Part shown: positions 1 to 11,676 of the stretch, in pieces | Numbering within the stretch: the first letter of the stretch is position 1 | How the letters are laid out: every line of letters starts with the position of its first letter | NCBI GenBank assembly: GCA_029582165.1 | Contig: CM055888.1 | Location: 15,478,501-15,542,500, forward strand | DNA from: Portulaca oleracea | Taxonomy: Eukaryota > Streptophyta > Magnoliopsida > Caryophyllales > Portulacaceae | Length of the DNA stretch: 64,000 nucleotides | Direction of reading: 5' to 3' | The notes under the pieces: model-generated | The model's database searches: none | Seen by the model: the letters and a program-made list of their open reading frames with translations, nothing else | Told to the model about the DNA's origin: nothing | Position numbers and translations under genes: made by a program

Positions 1-252
1 ATTCAAATGGCATTATGGTAAATTTGCAGTATTTGATGGCTTATTCTAAACTTTTCTTATTTTATTTTAGTTTTTTATTTTAATTTTAATTACTCAATTC
101 TCATAACCTAAACCTGTTCAAATTGTGATTGGCATTGTTCAAATGGCATTATGGTAAATTTGCAGTATTTGATGGCTTATTCTAAACTTTTCTTATTTTA
201 TTTTAGTTTTTTATTTTAATTTTAATTACTCAATTCTCATAACCTAAACCTA
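1..252. repeat. Direct tandem repeat, about 136-bp unit, 1.9 copies
   Basis: The block starting TTCAAATGGCATTATGG at the window edge recurs at about 138 and runs almost unchanged through the 'ctcataacctaaacct' end of the unit near 252. The first copy may continue to the left of the window. No coding potential is seen. Confidence 0.85.
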
Positions 253-496
253 GAAGTAGAACGTCCTTGCTGCTTCTTCTTCCTTTCTTTCTCTCTCTCA
301 ATTATGGACATCTGAGCCTATTACTGCTTCTACCTGGTCTTTCTCTAAAAAAACAGAGATACTTGTTTAGGGTTAGGGCGGAAAAGTGTAGAGACCTTGT
401 GAGAGAGTCCGGAAACTTCTACCGTCGGTACTCAGGCATGACATCATCTTGGCCATAGCAACGGCGCTCTGGACGGGCAACAGTGACTGAATCTGA

Positions 497-643
497 GAAG
501 CACACAATCAAATTCGAGCTACTGCTTCCCGAGCTCAAGAAATCTATTTTCCGAATCTTCAGGAATTGCTTGGTGTTATGAAGATTTCTCCAGCTCGGTT
601 TATCAAACTCATCTGGGCACACATGAAAGAAAACAATCATCAG
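497..643 (+). pseudogene. Orphan SWIB/MDM2-like half-domain exon
   Basis: An open frame from 497 to 643 ends with LGVMKISPARFIKLIW followed by AHMKENNHQ. This fits the first half of a SWIB (SWI/SNF complex B / MDM2) domain, whose usual pattern is LG-x-x-x-x-SR-x-x-x-x-K-x-x-W-x-YIK-x-x-x-LQ. A consensus GT splice donor follows directly after the CAG codon at 641-643, which in my recollection is a common intron position in plant SWIB genes. I found no second exon encoding the remaining half in the next 4 kb, and a stop lies in frame at 494-496. It may be a gene relic, a captured exon, or exon 1 of a gene with a distant exon. SWIB proteins act in chromatin remodelling. The family call is by motif only. 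Confidence 0.4.
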
Positions 644-2430
644 GTAATTTTTGTTAATTTCGTACATAACTTAGGTGTTTATATTTGTTTTTGGATAAAT
701 TTTTGTGTTTTGCACTATTTCACTTCTGTACCTTACTGTGTAGTGTAGTTTGTAGGTTTGGGTTCATATTGGAAGCTTGAGACAGTGGTTGGGTGGAAAT
801 TACGATTAATTGTCATTCAATTTCCGATTATCTGGGTTTGATATAATCGCTTCCCCTTTTCAAGATATTTAGGGTTGAGGGGAAATTTCACCGCAGTGTT
901 ATGTGTGTTGGTTGAGTAGCAAGACAGACAGCTACAAACAATATTCCATGATCAAATCTTTTGGCCAATAGAGCATATATAATTAATATCCTTCCTTAGA
1001 ATACATTCATAGAGTTCTACTACTAGATCAGCTCCATAAAAACAAATAACTTGCAAATGAATATATTTCCCTGTTTTGATGGTTATTAATTGATTTTGAT
1101 GAGTTGTTGACCTGAACTTTTAGGTATCTAATGCTTATGCTTTAATTTGGGATTATTTAGGACAAGGTTGAAGTTGTAGGCCAATGTTCCCCCCTCCCCT
1201 AGATTGCAGATTTGCTTCATTCTGATTAACTTAATGTTTGTTGATTTGTTGAGAACATTGTGTATTAGTGGAGAAATTAGGGTAATGTTTCTGGGGTTAA
1301 AAGCATTTGATATCTATCTAACTCGATATTCAGAGGACATTTAGTGTCGTCTATCTAACTCGATAAAAGTTGGACAGTGAATTGAATTTAAGAACATTGG
1401 GAGGTATCACATAGATGTGAAGCTTGGTTGTCCTTATTGTTAGGTTTTGCTAATATTTGGTTTATAGGGTCTTGTTTTTACCTTAGTTCACCTGTGCTAG
1501 GCTTGGATGGTACTTTTGTGTTGTCTAAACCAACTTTGGATTGCGGTGTAATTCGGATTTCTTTATGATATTTATATGGTTTGTGGTTGCGTATTATACA
1601 ACTCTTGAGCTTGGAAGAAGCCTGCCTGCTCATATCAGTATCTTTCTTCTTTTTGTGGTTTCTTTCATGTCTGATCCAACTTTTATAATTTCAGGTTCTA
1701 AATGAATTCGATTCTATCTTTTCTACGATGTTGGGCACTTTCTTGAATCTTGACATGTTTTGTTGGTAACGTCTGCAAGTTTTCTTGTTCTCTTTCTCAT
1801 TGTTAACCTTTTTTTTCAATCATTCTTGCTTACAACTCAGTCTAATAAGAAGGGTGACATAAATGCAGATAGTTGAAATTGAGTGAGCCCAGTAGAGCAT
1901 GAGCCTGATGCCCGGGGCAGGTGACTATGACCACTTGCCCCCTTGTCATTTGACTACCAAAATTACTTTCAAGTCAACGCCTTACTACCCAATAATCAAT
2001 CTCATGCGAAGACCAATTTCCCCTTCAGTTAGTCTAAGGTACATATCCCTTCAATCAAACTTAAGTTTACAATTATTGTTTTGGTGGCTTTCTGAAAATG
2101 TGTTTGTGGTAGAATAATGCTGGGAGAGGTGGTAAATGTCTCGTTTGCTTCTAATTAATGCTACAGATTCTTATCATAGCGTATTACAAGCAATTGAGTA
2201 ACGGTACTTGCTGCGAATTGGAATTAGGCTTCAGGGTTTAGGGTAGGGTTTATGTATAAACTTTCGGGTTATTTGTGAACATATCTCATTTTTATATAAT
2301 TATGCCTTAAACAACTGCTTACGACCTTACCAATCATAACTGTAATATAACTCAACCAATATATTCTGTAGATAACAACGAGGTACACTGCGGACAAGAG
2401 CACATTATAACTCTAAATATATATTGTGTC
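644..2430. other. Non-coding AT-rich stretch
   Basis: No exon with supporting protein similarity or convincing splice context was seen on either strand. It could be intron or 3' sequence of the SWIB-like exon. Confidence 0.4.
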
Positions 2431-2432
2431 AA

Positions 2433-2433
2433 T

Positions 2434-2464
<31 letters not shown>

Positions 2465-2477
2465 TTATATATATATA
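2433..2477. repeat. (AT)n microsatellite
   Basis: A run of alternating A and T of about 40 bp, followed by a degenerate TTATTT segment. The flanking block 'ataactctaaatatatattgtg' occurs on both sides. Confidence 0.9.
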
Positions 2478-2527
2478 ATAACTCTAAATATATATTGTGT
2501 CAATCATCCAACATATATTGACATTGA

Positions 2528-2800
2528 AATATTGTCATAAACGAAATTTTGACCTATTAGAACAAGTAGAATTGATATTCATTTTATTTTTTTGACAATC
2601 TTTTCCCTTCTATATAAACGAGATTTTGACTATTCTAAATTTAAAATAAATTAAAAATATTGCCATAAATGAGATTTTGACCTATTAGGGTTTTTTCCCT
2701 TCTATTTTTTACTATTCTAAATTTAAAAATAAATTAAAAATAAAAATAAAATAAATTTTACTTGTTATAATAGGTCAAAATCTCATTTGGTGGCATTTTT
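2528..2800. mobile_element. Foldback MITE-like element
   Basis: The left part (about 2535-2573, with AAATTTTGACCTATTAGAAC) and the reverse complement of the right part (about 2753-2800, with GAGATTTTGACCTATTATAA) are near-identical, forming terminal inverted repeats of about 40 bp. The A/T-rich interior holds two copies of a ttctaaatttaaaa block. No coding capacity or clear target duplication is seen. Confidence 0.5.
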
Positions 2801-4843
2801 GACAAATTTTCAAAGTCAGGTGGCATTTTTGACAAGTTTTGAGAGTTATGTTGCATATTTGACAAATTTAAAAGTTTAATGGCAAAATCAACAAAAATTG
2901 AGAGTTATATGGCATGGAAATGATTCACCTCTGCTTTTTTCCCCAACCTTTACGTAGATCGGCAAGAGATAAAAGGCCATGAATGACTTGAGCTGAGTAG
3001 TATTGAGTTAACCGTCCTTAAATATTATACATTGATAAGAGGAGTGTCGAATGGATTATTGAGTTAACTTCCCATCAACACTGAATATTGATTTAGAGAA
3101 ATGCCAATTAGAATCACACTAATGGACCAAATACCCAAAACTCTTTAATTAAGAGGTCTTTTTCCAATCAAAAAAATGATGTCTGCCCCTTGACATTTCC
3201 TGATATGAGATCTTGGAAATCACTTGTATCATACAGCTGTAGTTTTTCATTTTAAAATGCATAATTTTGACTTGATTTTTCTTGACATAATCTTATTCCT
3301 TTTTGGTTGGTGCTGTTTGAATGTAGATTTGATTGTATCTAGAATAGTTAGAATAGTTTTCAAGTGCAGTAAAGATGTGTTACATGTAATAAGGTGTGTA
3401 TGGTTATGTTTAAGATCAAGCTGGTGGTGGTTTTACTGTTTGTCCAGATATAAATTTAAACTGAATAACTAGAAGTAGTTCTTAATTTAATTCGTTTTGT
3501 GTTTGAGTTTTGAGCTGGTAACATTCTGAGATGAGTAATGCATATGTCCAGTGTTGAAATAGCCTGTATGTGGGTGTTCATTAGTGACAACTAAGCGTAG
3601 ATGCTGAGTATTGCTTCTGGAGATGAAGCATGCCTACATGCTTCTTAAAATCTACTTGCACTTTGCTCTCTGCTTTGTTTTACATTTGGGACAGAATATG
3701 AAAAGCAGTTAAAAGCATACTTTGTCTCAAAATTATGTCCATAAGCCTATTGAGTACTATCCAGCATGAACTTAAGAGCTACTTTTTTTGTGAGGTGTAA
3801 ATAAAACTTACCAGTTCAAGATGGACTATAGTTTTGGAATAGATGAAATACTAGATAACTACTTGTAGCAACTAGCAAAGAAGACACAGTATGCCCTCTT
3901 TGTTGTTTTCTCTGTTCAATTCTGCGTTTCTTGTGATTTGTGTGTCCATGTTTAATACCTAAGCAACTTAATGTGTGTGCCAGGGATTCCAAACATATGC
4001 TTGGAAGAATTAGGCATTTGGCTTGCATGAACCTAATTTTTTTGTAGGAGTCAACTAAACCAAATGCAAGGAAAATCGTTGATCCTTGGCTTTGTCATTT
4101 GCTTATGCAGACACTCCAAGATGTTATACTGGGTAAAGTACTTATGCCCTTTCCTTGGAGGGAATCGTATATTGCATATTGTCACTAAGTTTAATTAATG
4201 TTTGCAGTTTCAATACCATCATTTTCACTTAGTCATTGTGCATATTCAGGAGCAGTTGTAGCATTTCTAGAGCAGTAATGGTGATTAAGCATCTGGAGAA
4301 AGAGCGTCTAAGAAAGATGGGAAAAGCTTGTAATGAAGATACAATGGCTTGAGGCTTGAAATTTTTGTCTGAAATGAGTTTGGTGCAAGTACACATAAAG
4401 AAAGGAAAAACATAGCAACATGATAGCAATTGTAACCCTTTAATAGCATTGTCCATATTTGTTTTATGTTTTGACCACCTTAATTTTTCTATGGCCAAAT
4501 AATAAATATTTATCACTATGAATTATATGTATAATTCCTTAAACATTAAAAAATCCTTCCTGATGCACACTTCATTTGTATTAATTTATAGAGCTGTAAT
4601 TGGTTCTAATTTTGGAGTTTTTTTTTTCCACTATTCCCATCTAGCATATATCATGTTTAAGGCAAGAAATCTTAAGATCATTGCCATATTAAAGTTTATG
4701 CAAGATGACTTATTTTCGTTTTACTACTTTTTACTTGAAATGTTGTATTGCTTAGTATATGAAAATGATAAGTGTCTAGATTAAAGATGGTTATTGAGTA
4801 TTGACCATCTTGAATTTCACTTAGATTACTCCAAAAGGTCAAT
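2801..4843. other. Non-coding AT-rich stretch
   Basis: The first 130 bp repeat the theme 'ggca..tttgacaa'. Beyond that I see no gene or recognisable element. Confidence 0.4.
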
Positions 4844-5237
4844 TTATGCATATTTAAATTGTTACAAGTATATATTCCATTGTTTTGAGGGTTGTACAAC
4901 TCATAAATTGCATAAATTTATTATTGGTTTATATTATTTTCATAAATATAGAATTACACATAAAAAAATGAATTTTCTATAATATATAGTAGATGTGATT
5001 ATGCTACATAGTAGTTTTTGATGCAATTGATGATGGCAATTCATGCATATTTAAATTGTTATAAATATATATTCCATTGTTTTGAGGGTTGTACAACTCA
5101 TAAATTGCATAAATCTATTATTGGTTTATATTATTTTCATAAATATAGAATTACACATAAAAAAATGAATTTTCTATAATATATAGTAGATGTGATTATG
5201 CTACATAGTAGTTTTTGATGCAATTGATGATGGCAAT
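4844..5237. repeat. Tandem duplication, 197-bp unit, two copies
   Basis: Copy 1 (4844-5040) and copy 2 (5041-5237) both begin at ATGCATATTTAAATTGTTA and end at gatgatggcaat, with only scattered substitutions. It lies about 80 bp upstream of a Helitron 3' end and may be a subterminal duplication of that element. Confidence 0.9.
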
Positions 5238-5318
5238 ACTAAAACCATAAAATTTTTGGCAATTTAAAATTGTTATTAGCTATCTTGATTCAAGACACGT
5301 ATCATGGTCTGTATTTAC

Positions 5319-5348
5319 CGCGCGCATCGCGCGCATTTTTCTGACTAG
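5319..5348 (+). mobile_element. Helitron 3' terminus
   Basis: A GC-only hairpin (stem CGCGCG at 5319-5324 and 5328-5333, loop CAT) is followed 11 nt later by CTAG at 5345-5348 and then T. This is the standard plant Helitron 3' end (hairpin, CTRR, insertion before T). The 5' TC end was not identified, so the length is unknown. No Rep/helicase coding is present, so it is non-autonomous. Confidence 0.65.
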
Positions 5349-5602
5349 TATTTTGAAAAAGTGACAAATGTTATATGATTTATAATTGGTTAGTAATGGA
5401 GTCATTATATTAATAAATAGTGTAGAAGTGACTAATAATATGTTTGAATAATGTAGTGACAACAATGATAAATCCGCACAAGGAGATGTTAGATGTAGGT
5501 CAAATTGGTGGCGAGAATGACATAGAAGTTGATCGCGGTATGACTATTTTATGTTTCCCATATGACTATCAGTGATGAACGAGTATTTAGTTTGTTCCAT
5601 TT

Positions 5603-5966
5603 GGGTTTTTGGCTCAAAATAATCCAAAGTCGGAGGTCATTGGCTGAAAATAATTCAAACTCACTTTTTGGCTGAAAATAATCCAAATTTTTAATATATT
5701 TACTCGGACTAAACTGAAATCGATTTCCGGCGTCGGAATTCTGACTGGTCAGCTTATGTAGACCCCAGTCAATATAAATTCAAAACCAAAATCAATTAAA
5801 GAAAGACGTGCTCAGGCTTCTCAGTCAGAATTCCGACGCCGGAAATCGATTTCGGTTTAATCCGAGTAAATAGGTTAAAAGTTTGGATTATTTTCAGCCA
5901 AAAAGTGAGTTTGAATTATTTTCAGCCAATGACTTCCGACTTCGGATTATTTTGAGCCAAAAACCC
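5603..5966. mobile_element. Long-TIR foldback element (MULE-type MITE)
   Basis: The left arm begins GGGTTTTTGGCTCAAAATAA and the reverse complement of the right arm begins identically. The inverted similarity extends for about 150 bp, including the cgatttccggcgtcggaattctgac block. The whole 364-bp element is a palindrome with a short spacer. No clear 9-bp target duplication was found. It abuts the truncated left LTR of the copia element. Confidence 0.7.
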
Positions 5967-6079
5967 TATATATTCCTCAAGCTTGCGACTTGGAGAAGCC
6001 TTCCCCAAGGTTCTAAGGGTCATACTCGTGACGTCGTAAGTCACACCCTGTGACCCCTTGTCTAAACCAAGCAGGTCAT

Positions 6080-6731
6080 AACCATGACCTCTAGTGGGAC
6101 GTGTGCCTAGGTTTCATCATAGACCATAGTGAGCAACAGAAGCAATTCCGCTACTCCCAGGCCCACCACAAATCCTGGTGACCCACCACGTGTCGTGGTG
6201 GCCTTATTTTCCCAAAACCAAGCCCCGTGCTCCCCCCGGTCCAATCTCGTATTGTCCCGGACGTCATTCCATATATACATTGCCTTCAAGTCGCTAACTT
6301 GTGTGACCCTATGGGGCCAAATAATTCGACTATGATCGAACCTATTCGTCACTGATTAAGGGGACTTCTAGCAAAGTCATTAATGTAATACCCCGGATAT
6401 GTGGTTAAAGTGTGGCTTAAAGCGATTGAAATGACTACTCATATCACCAAGGTGCACCTTCTTTTATGGTAGCTCATCCGTTGGGAACTCCTCAGTTAAG
6501 CGTGCTTGGCTAGGAGTAGTCCAAGGATGGGTGACCTCTGAGGAAGTTTTCGAGGCGTGTGAGCGAGGACGAAGCACGCTGGAAAGACTCGTGGTGATTT
6601 GTGGGGCCAGTCAGCAATCCTTGAAGCAGTTATCGGTAATGTCCGCGGCCCGGGAGGGGCCGGGGCGTTACAATTAATCACCAAATTAACTTAACTAGAG
6701 TACTCGGATGAAATTGAACATTGTCGGGACA
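6080..6731 (-). mobile_element. 3' LTR (partial) of decayed Ty1/copia element
   Basis: From about 6090 to 6731 this matches the LTR at 20320-21448: shared blocks include gaagcaattc, cattgccttcaagtc, ctatgatcgaacctatt and the terminal CGGGACA. It is interrupted by the Cassandra LTR at 6384-6672. Immediately inside (minus strand) lies a purine-rich tract, AAATGGGAAATTGTGGAGAA, the likely polypurine tract. The outer left part does not match the partner LTR and is lost or diverged. Confidence 0.7.
6384..6672 (+). mobile_element. Cassandra-type TRIM solo LTR with 5S rRNA-derived promoter
   Basis: The sequence begins TGTAATACCCCGG and ends GGGGCGTTACA, flanked by a perfect 5-bp target duplication ATTAA (6379-6383 and 6673-6677). 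Inside, about 6480-6550 closely matches the 3' half of plant 5S rRNA (GTTAAGCGTGCTTGG, then GGATGGGTGACCTC), the region with the pol III internal promoter. This combination defines Cassandra elements. Only one LTR is present, so it is a solo LTR left by recombination. It sits inside the copia LTR. Confidence 0.88.
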
Positions 6732-8442
6732 TTCTCCACAATTTCCCATTTGTCACATAATGTTCAATTTCCAAAACTCCATTGTCGCTCAACATCTCGC
6801 ATTCGGATAAGGTAAGATAATGTCATCCTTATTGAGCCTGAATGTTTCTCGACTTCCGAGTTAGACTTACAAACCGGGTGATCAACTATTGATCTATCCA
6901 TGTCTGGCCAGAAATTTCCAAGTCCAAACTCTTCGAGTGGTATATGAGACATTTACCCCTCAAAGAGGGAGGATGATGTCGTCTTGTTCAACTACAAATC
7001 ACCACATGACCAAAAGTAACCCAAACGCCGCCCACATCACCTCCTGTTACGAGAAGTTTCAGGCGCGCTCCTAAGTCTCAGCGAGTCATGCATGAGGTGT
7101 AAAGAACTTAGGATTGAGGAATTTTCTTGAGTTAAGTAGGAGCCACTTATGACATTCACAAACTTAAAGTGCTCCCACTACGGGTTAGTTCAGTAAGTGT
7201 TCACCAACACCTTACCCATGTGATTGACCTTGACATATAATGTCCCATGATCATGAAACTCGATCATCATGTCAATCCCACATGCTAATTGATGGCAATC
7301 ATCATTGTCCCAACATGATGATCCAATTAGGAACTTAGTCGACATTCCACTAGGCTTAGCAATTCCAAGTTCAAAAAATAGGGCTTCATAAGGTCAAACA
7401 TCATCCGATCTTCCTATTTTGGACATGCTAATCTTTTTGGACATTCATTTAATTCTAAACCGAAAATTGAATAAAACACATATATTATCGATGAATATAA
7501 TATCTTTACAACTCAAGAACAGTACAAATGAGAAGTAATTCAGGCGCATTCCCAATGCAATTATAATTCATTTACTGATCTTTCAAGAGAAGTAAATCAC
7601 TATGCATTCTCTAATGCATCAGAAGCCTACGCCTTGGCATAACCGTTATGTTGCAACTATGCATAACCCTTTATGCCTAGTATGCTATATGGGTTTAATG
7701 AACGTCATTCGCATCAGCAAAAACCTTGCACGTACCATTATCACTCACTTCTAATATCATTCGAACAATGTGATTTGCAAGGGATACGTGTGTGGACTTG
7801 TTTGTGCACCCTAGGTTGTTCAATTTTAGCAATGTCCCTAAAAAGAATCCACGCCTTTCGCTGCGCAACACTAGTCGCCAAGCCCAACGATGAACTTTTT
7901 CATCCACACAATCGCCAAGAGCAGCTTTCTATGTTGCAATGTACTTAGGCTTACATGTAGATTTCATAAAAGAGTCTCGCTTGGAACTTTTCCAACTAAC
8001 AGCCTCTTCATATAGACACTAGAAGTGACCAGACTTACTCTGGAAACCATATGTGTCCTTACTAAAGTCAGTATTAGTGGAACCCTTACACTTATCCGTT
8101 CTTCACCTACATGATGTAAGGACACTTTCTTAGTTCAACTCATGATCTTGAGTATGTTTACCATAATAGTCCAGTGTTTCAAACCACTTGAAAATCCGAT
8201 TGTACATACTCAAGACATCAACCACGAGCAATTTTGTACATATTATGGCATACATAACTGATCTTATATCACAGGATCGAATACGTCATTCATCTGCTCT
8301 TGGTCTTCAAATGCCAACTACATTTAGTTTTACCAAGCGATGAGCCATTGATGATAGGATCAAATCCTACTTGGAGTTTTGCTGAACCGATTCAGCAACT
8401 TATCAACATAAGTGGTTTGATTCAACCAATCAAACATCTTGA
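6732..8442 (-). pseudogene. Decayed copia RT end and RNase H region
   Basis: Broken minus-strand frames retain copia-like order. Around 8040-8440 there is similarity to the segment after the RT domain (VCTIGF...GLKHW...NILKIM...TK). Around 7695-7907 there is an RNase H tail motif (MILEVSDNGTCKVFADANDVH split over frames). Many stops are present. The gypsy element at 8448 separates it from the rest of the polyprotein. Confidence 0.6.
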
Positions 8443-8447
8443 TCTAT

Positions 8448-9889
8448 TGATAGGCCGCAAGTGCACGGGTGAAATTGTAGCATAAATCAAGGTCGTTCCC
8501 ACAGGGACTTTTCCTTTCAACGCAGTGAACTAGCCTCCTAATTGATCGCTAAGTCGATCCGTTTTTGGTTTGAAGTAACTAATTCTAAAATCTAATCACA
8601 ATCAAGAACTAAACAAACTAATATTCACACAAACTTTTCTAATTTAATCAAGGTAAAAGGACGTTCAGGGGAAGAAACCAAAGTCAAATAACGAATCAAC
8701 GATGTGGATTGAACATTCATTTCATTAATTTGCACAATCAAGGTTCGATAATAGCATAAAACACTTCGCAATATTATTTTGTCACTAGAGCGAATTGCCA
8801 AGACTAACCAAGCACCTACTTTCGTGGTTATTTCGATTTAGTCAAGGTTAAAGATCTAATTATCTCAAGAACCCTAATTAAAACTTCTATGTCTAGATCA
8901 TTTTAACTAGTTTAATCTAGGTTTTCGGGTAATCAAACTTGTCCTTTCGGTACTTCATTCAACAACCTATTAACTTGCAATTGGTGATCAAGCAAAAGCA
9001 ATAACAATTCAATTCAAAGACCAAATAGATTGAAACAAACTAAATTCATGATAATTCAATCCAACAAAGTCAATTCATCAAGCAACTTCAAAGGTTCATC
9101 CCCTAAACTAAAAAGAACTACTCACAATTCATGTTTAAAACTACAAAGCAATTGAAATCTATTCTATAAAGCATATGAAAATCTATGAGAGAATGAGAAA
9201 TAAACCAAAGGGAAGAACAATCTTGCTAGGAATCAACTATGGAGAACTTTTGCTCCTCCACTTCAAAGTGTATTCAAGTTGCTCTTCGATCTTCAATCTT
9301 CTCTCAATCTTCAATGGTGGATGGAATATGGATGAATTAAGGATATGATTAGGGCATGGAATGGAAGATGGTGGAATGATGATTTTTTCCATAAACAGCC
9401 GGAAATCACATAATATAGGCAAATTGCAACTCAAAACCGCCGAAAATGAAGAGACACGAGAGACACGGACTGTGCCAGGGGTGACACGGACCGTGCTCCA
9501 TAGTGACACGGACCGTGCCCCCCTAGGCACTACCCGTGTCGCTTCACTGCACACATTTCTTCATGTTCTAGTCATAGGCACTACCCGTGCCACTGCAGAC
9601 ACCACCCGTGCCACTGCTAACTTGGGCCTAGGAGCTCTTTTGGGCCATTGTTTGGGCCTTGGGTGATCCAACATCTCACTTCTTGGTCCTTTAAGCTTAT
9701 AACTTGGATCTACACTTGATTTTTAGCTCGGTTTACATCGATTCTTCACAAATTCCTTACAAAACTCACCAAACTCCAAACCAAGTGTAATATGGGAAAT
9801 TCGGGTATAAAATAATATAATCAAATCAAATATTCCCCGATTTCTCATCAAAACAACCAAGTTTTCATATATACAAGAAGCACTTATCA
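8448..9889 (-). repeat. 3' LTR of the gypsy element
   Basis: It starts TGATAGGCCGCAAGTGCACG and ends AAGCACTTATCA and is near-identical to the right LTR apart from the MULE in the latter. About 9450-9610 carries repeated modules of the form gacacggaccgtgc and actacccgtgcc. Confidence 0.92.
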
Positions 9890-9906
9890 AAATCCCCCAT
9901 GCTTAG
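9890..9906 (-). promoter_or_regulatory. Polypurine tract of the gypsy element
   Basis: On the minus strand CTAAGCATGGGGGATTT directly precedes the LTR start TGATAGG. A purine tract here would prime plus-strand DNA synthesis. The related element at 40604 has the same arrangement. Confidence 0.65.
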
Positions 9907-11676
9907 TCCTTGCTTGTCCCTAAGTAAGTCCAAACTCAAAAGAAAAGGCAAAGAAAGAAAATGAAAGAAAATAAAAGAAAACGCGACAAAAAGACTCAAA
10001 GAACTCAAAGCAAAAATAAAAAGACTCAAAAGTAAAAATTAACAAAAACGAAAATTTTTATTTAATTACAACTGCGCAGGATTGCAATGATAGAACATTC
10101 AATCAACCCAATCTAATCTAAAGTACAGCCCAAGAGTGAAAAAGAAGCCAACTTACACAAGTAAATGAAGACAAATTATTCAAGAATGGTACTCATCAAG
10201 TTCAACCAATCACCCTTAATCACCCTTAATCACAAACAATTGGAAACTTGCCTCTAAACAAAACAAAAGAAAAAACAATGTCAAACACTTTATTCTCTTT
10301 TTTATTTTTCCGGAATTCTCCGATTTTTTTTCGCTTTTTTTCTGTTTTTTTCTTCTTTCTAATTTTTTTTTCTTCTTTTTTTCTTTCTTTTTCACCTTTG
10401 ATTCAAACACACATACAAATAAACAACATCACACTTATATACAACTCACTAGGCAAGTTCCAATTCTACCCAACAACCTCAATGTACATAATTTGGGGAA
10501 TCAAATCAATATTTACAACTCAAACCAATCCCCATCACAAACCAAACCACCAAAGTAACCATAATCAACCCAACTTCAAGCTCAAAACATTTCAAGCAAT
10601 GGCTTAAGGATAGGAAATATATAATCGGCCAAGGCTTATAATATGGGTTCAAGAAAAGAAATGGTCAAGGCAAGAAAGGGGCTAACTACGGATTTTCTGA
10701 TATAATCGGGTGGTCAAGGCTTGCGGGTTCAATTCCTAATGCCTCTATCATCTTGTCAATGTACAACGCATAGCAATTTCAAAGAGATGCAAAGCAAATG
10801 AAGGAGGATGCCACAATGGTGAGTCACTCATGGAAATAAGACTAATAAAAATGATTAGTCTTTTCTTTTAGGCTTATGTGGACTCACGGGTAGCGCTCAA
10901 CAATCATTACCCAATTTGAAAGATATGCATATGCACAACTCACTCTTAAAATAGTGACGAAAGTAATCGATCTCACTATCCTAGCACAATTCTCACAACA
11001 TTTAGCTTCACAACTCGTGTCAATTCACAGTCTTTCACAAACGGGCTATACAAGATCAAATCAAGTCAAAAGAAAACTATCTCGCCAAATCCTATATCAA
11101 ACAATTTTTTTTTTTAATTTTCTGATTTTTTTCAATTTTTTAAAAACTTTTTACAAAACTCAAGCAAATCTACAAGCAAATCTAGAAAACAAAGAAAATA
11201 AAAACAAAACAAAAGAAAAAGACTCAAAACAAGTTTAAAATAAAAAATAAAAACGACTCAAAACACATATATCCACAAAAAGTTTAGGCAAATCCCCCCA
11301 TGCTTGAACCGAGCATTGTCCGCAATGCGAAACATCACCCGAGAAGCAAAGGAAGAAAACACCAATCTAGAAAAATCAAAAATAAAAAGAAGAAGAATAA
11401 AGAAAAATGTTAGAAAATCCAAAAAATAAAGTTAAATAAAATGAAAATAAAATGGAAAAAGCTTGGGTTGCCTCCCAAGAAGCGCTTATTTACCGTCCTA
11501 AGCTTGACCAAGGTACCTCTCAACCCGGTGAATAGTCCATAACTCCATAGCCAAGGGCTTTTGGAGCCTCACATTGCATAGTACCTCCAAACATCTTCAA
11601 ATTGACCCCACAGCTTGGGTCAAACTCATCACCTCCTTCAAAAATGGAGGGACCTCCATCATCGAACCTGAAAATC
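9907..11676 (-). other. Long untranslated interior of the gypsy element
   Basis: A low-complexity stretch rich in A on the plus strand, with poly-T/A runs at 10300-10400 and 11100-11280, lies where reverse transcriptase, RNase H and integrase would be expected. No protein similarity is seen. Confidence 0.6.

Noticed and set aside
6480..6550. 5S rRNA gene
   Set aside because: Only the 3' half matches and it lies inside an LTR with TGTAA...TTACA ends and a target duplication, so it is the Cassandra-borne 5S segment, not a 5S gene.
10216..10607. Lys-rich and Phe-rich open frames
   Set aside because: They arise from poly-A/poly-T runs in the untranslated interior of the gypsy element.
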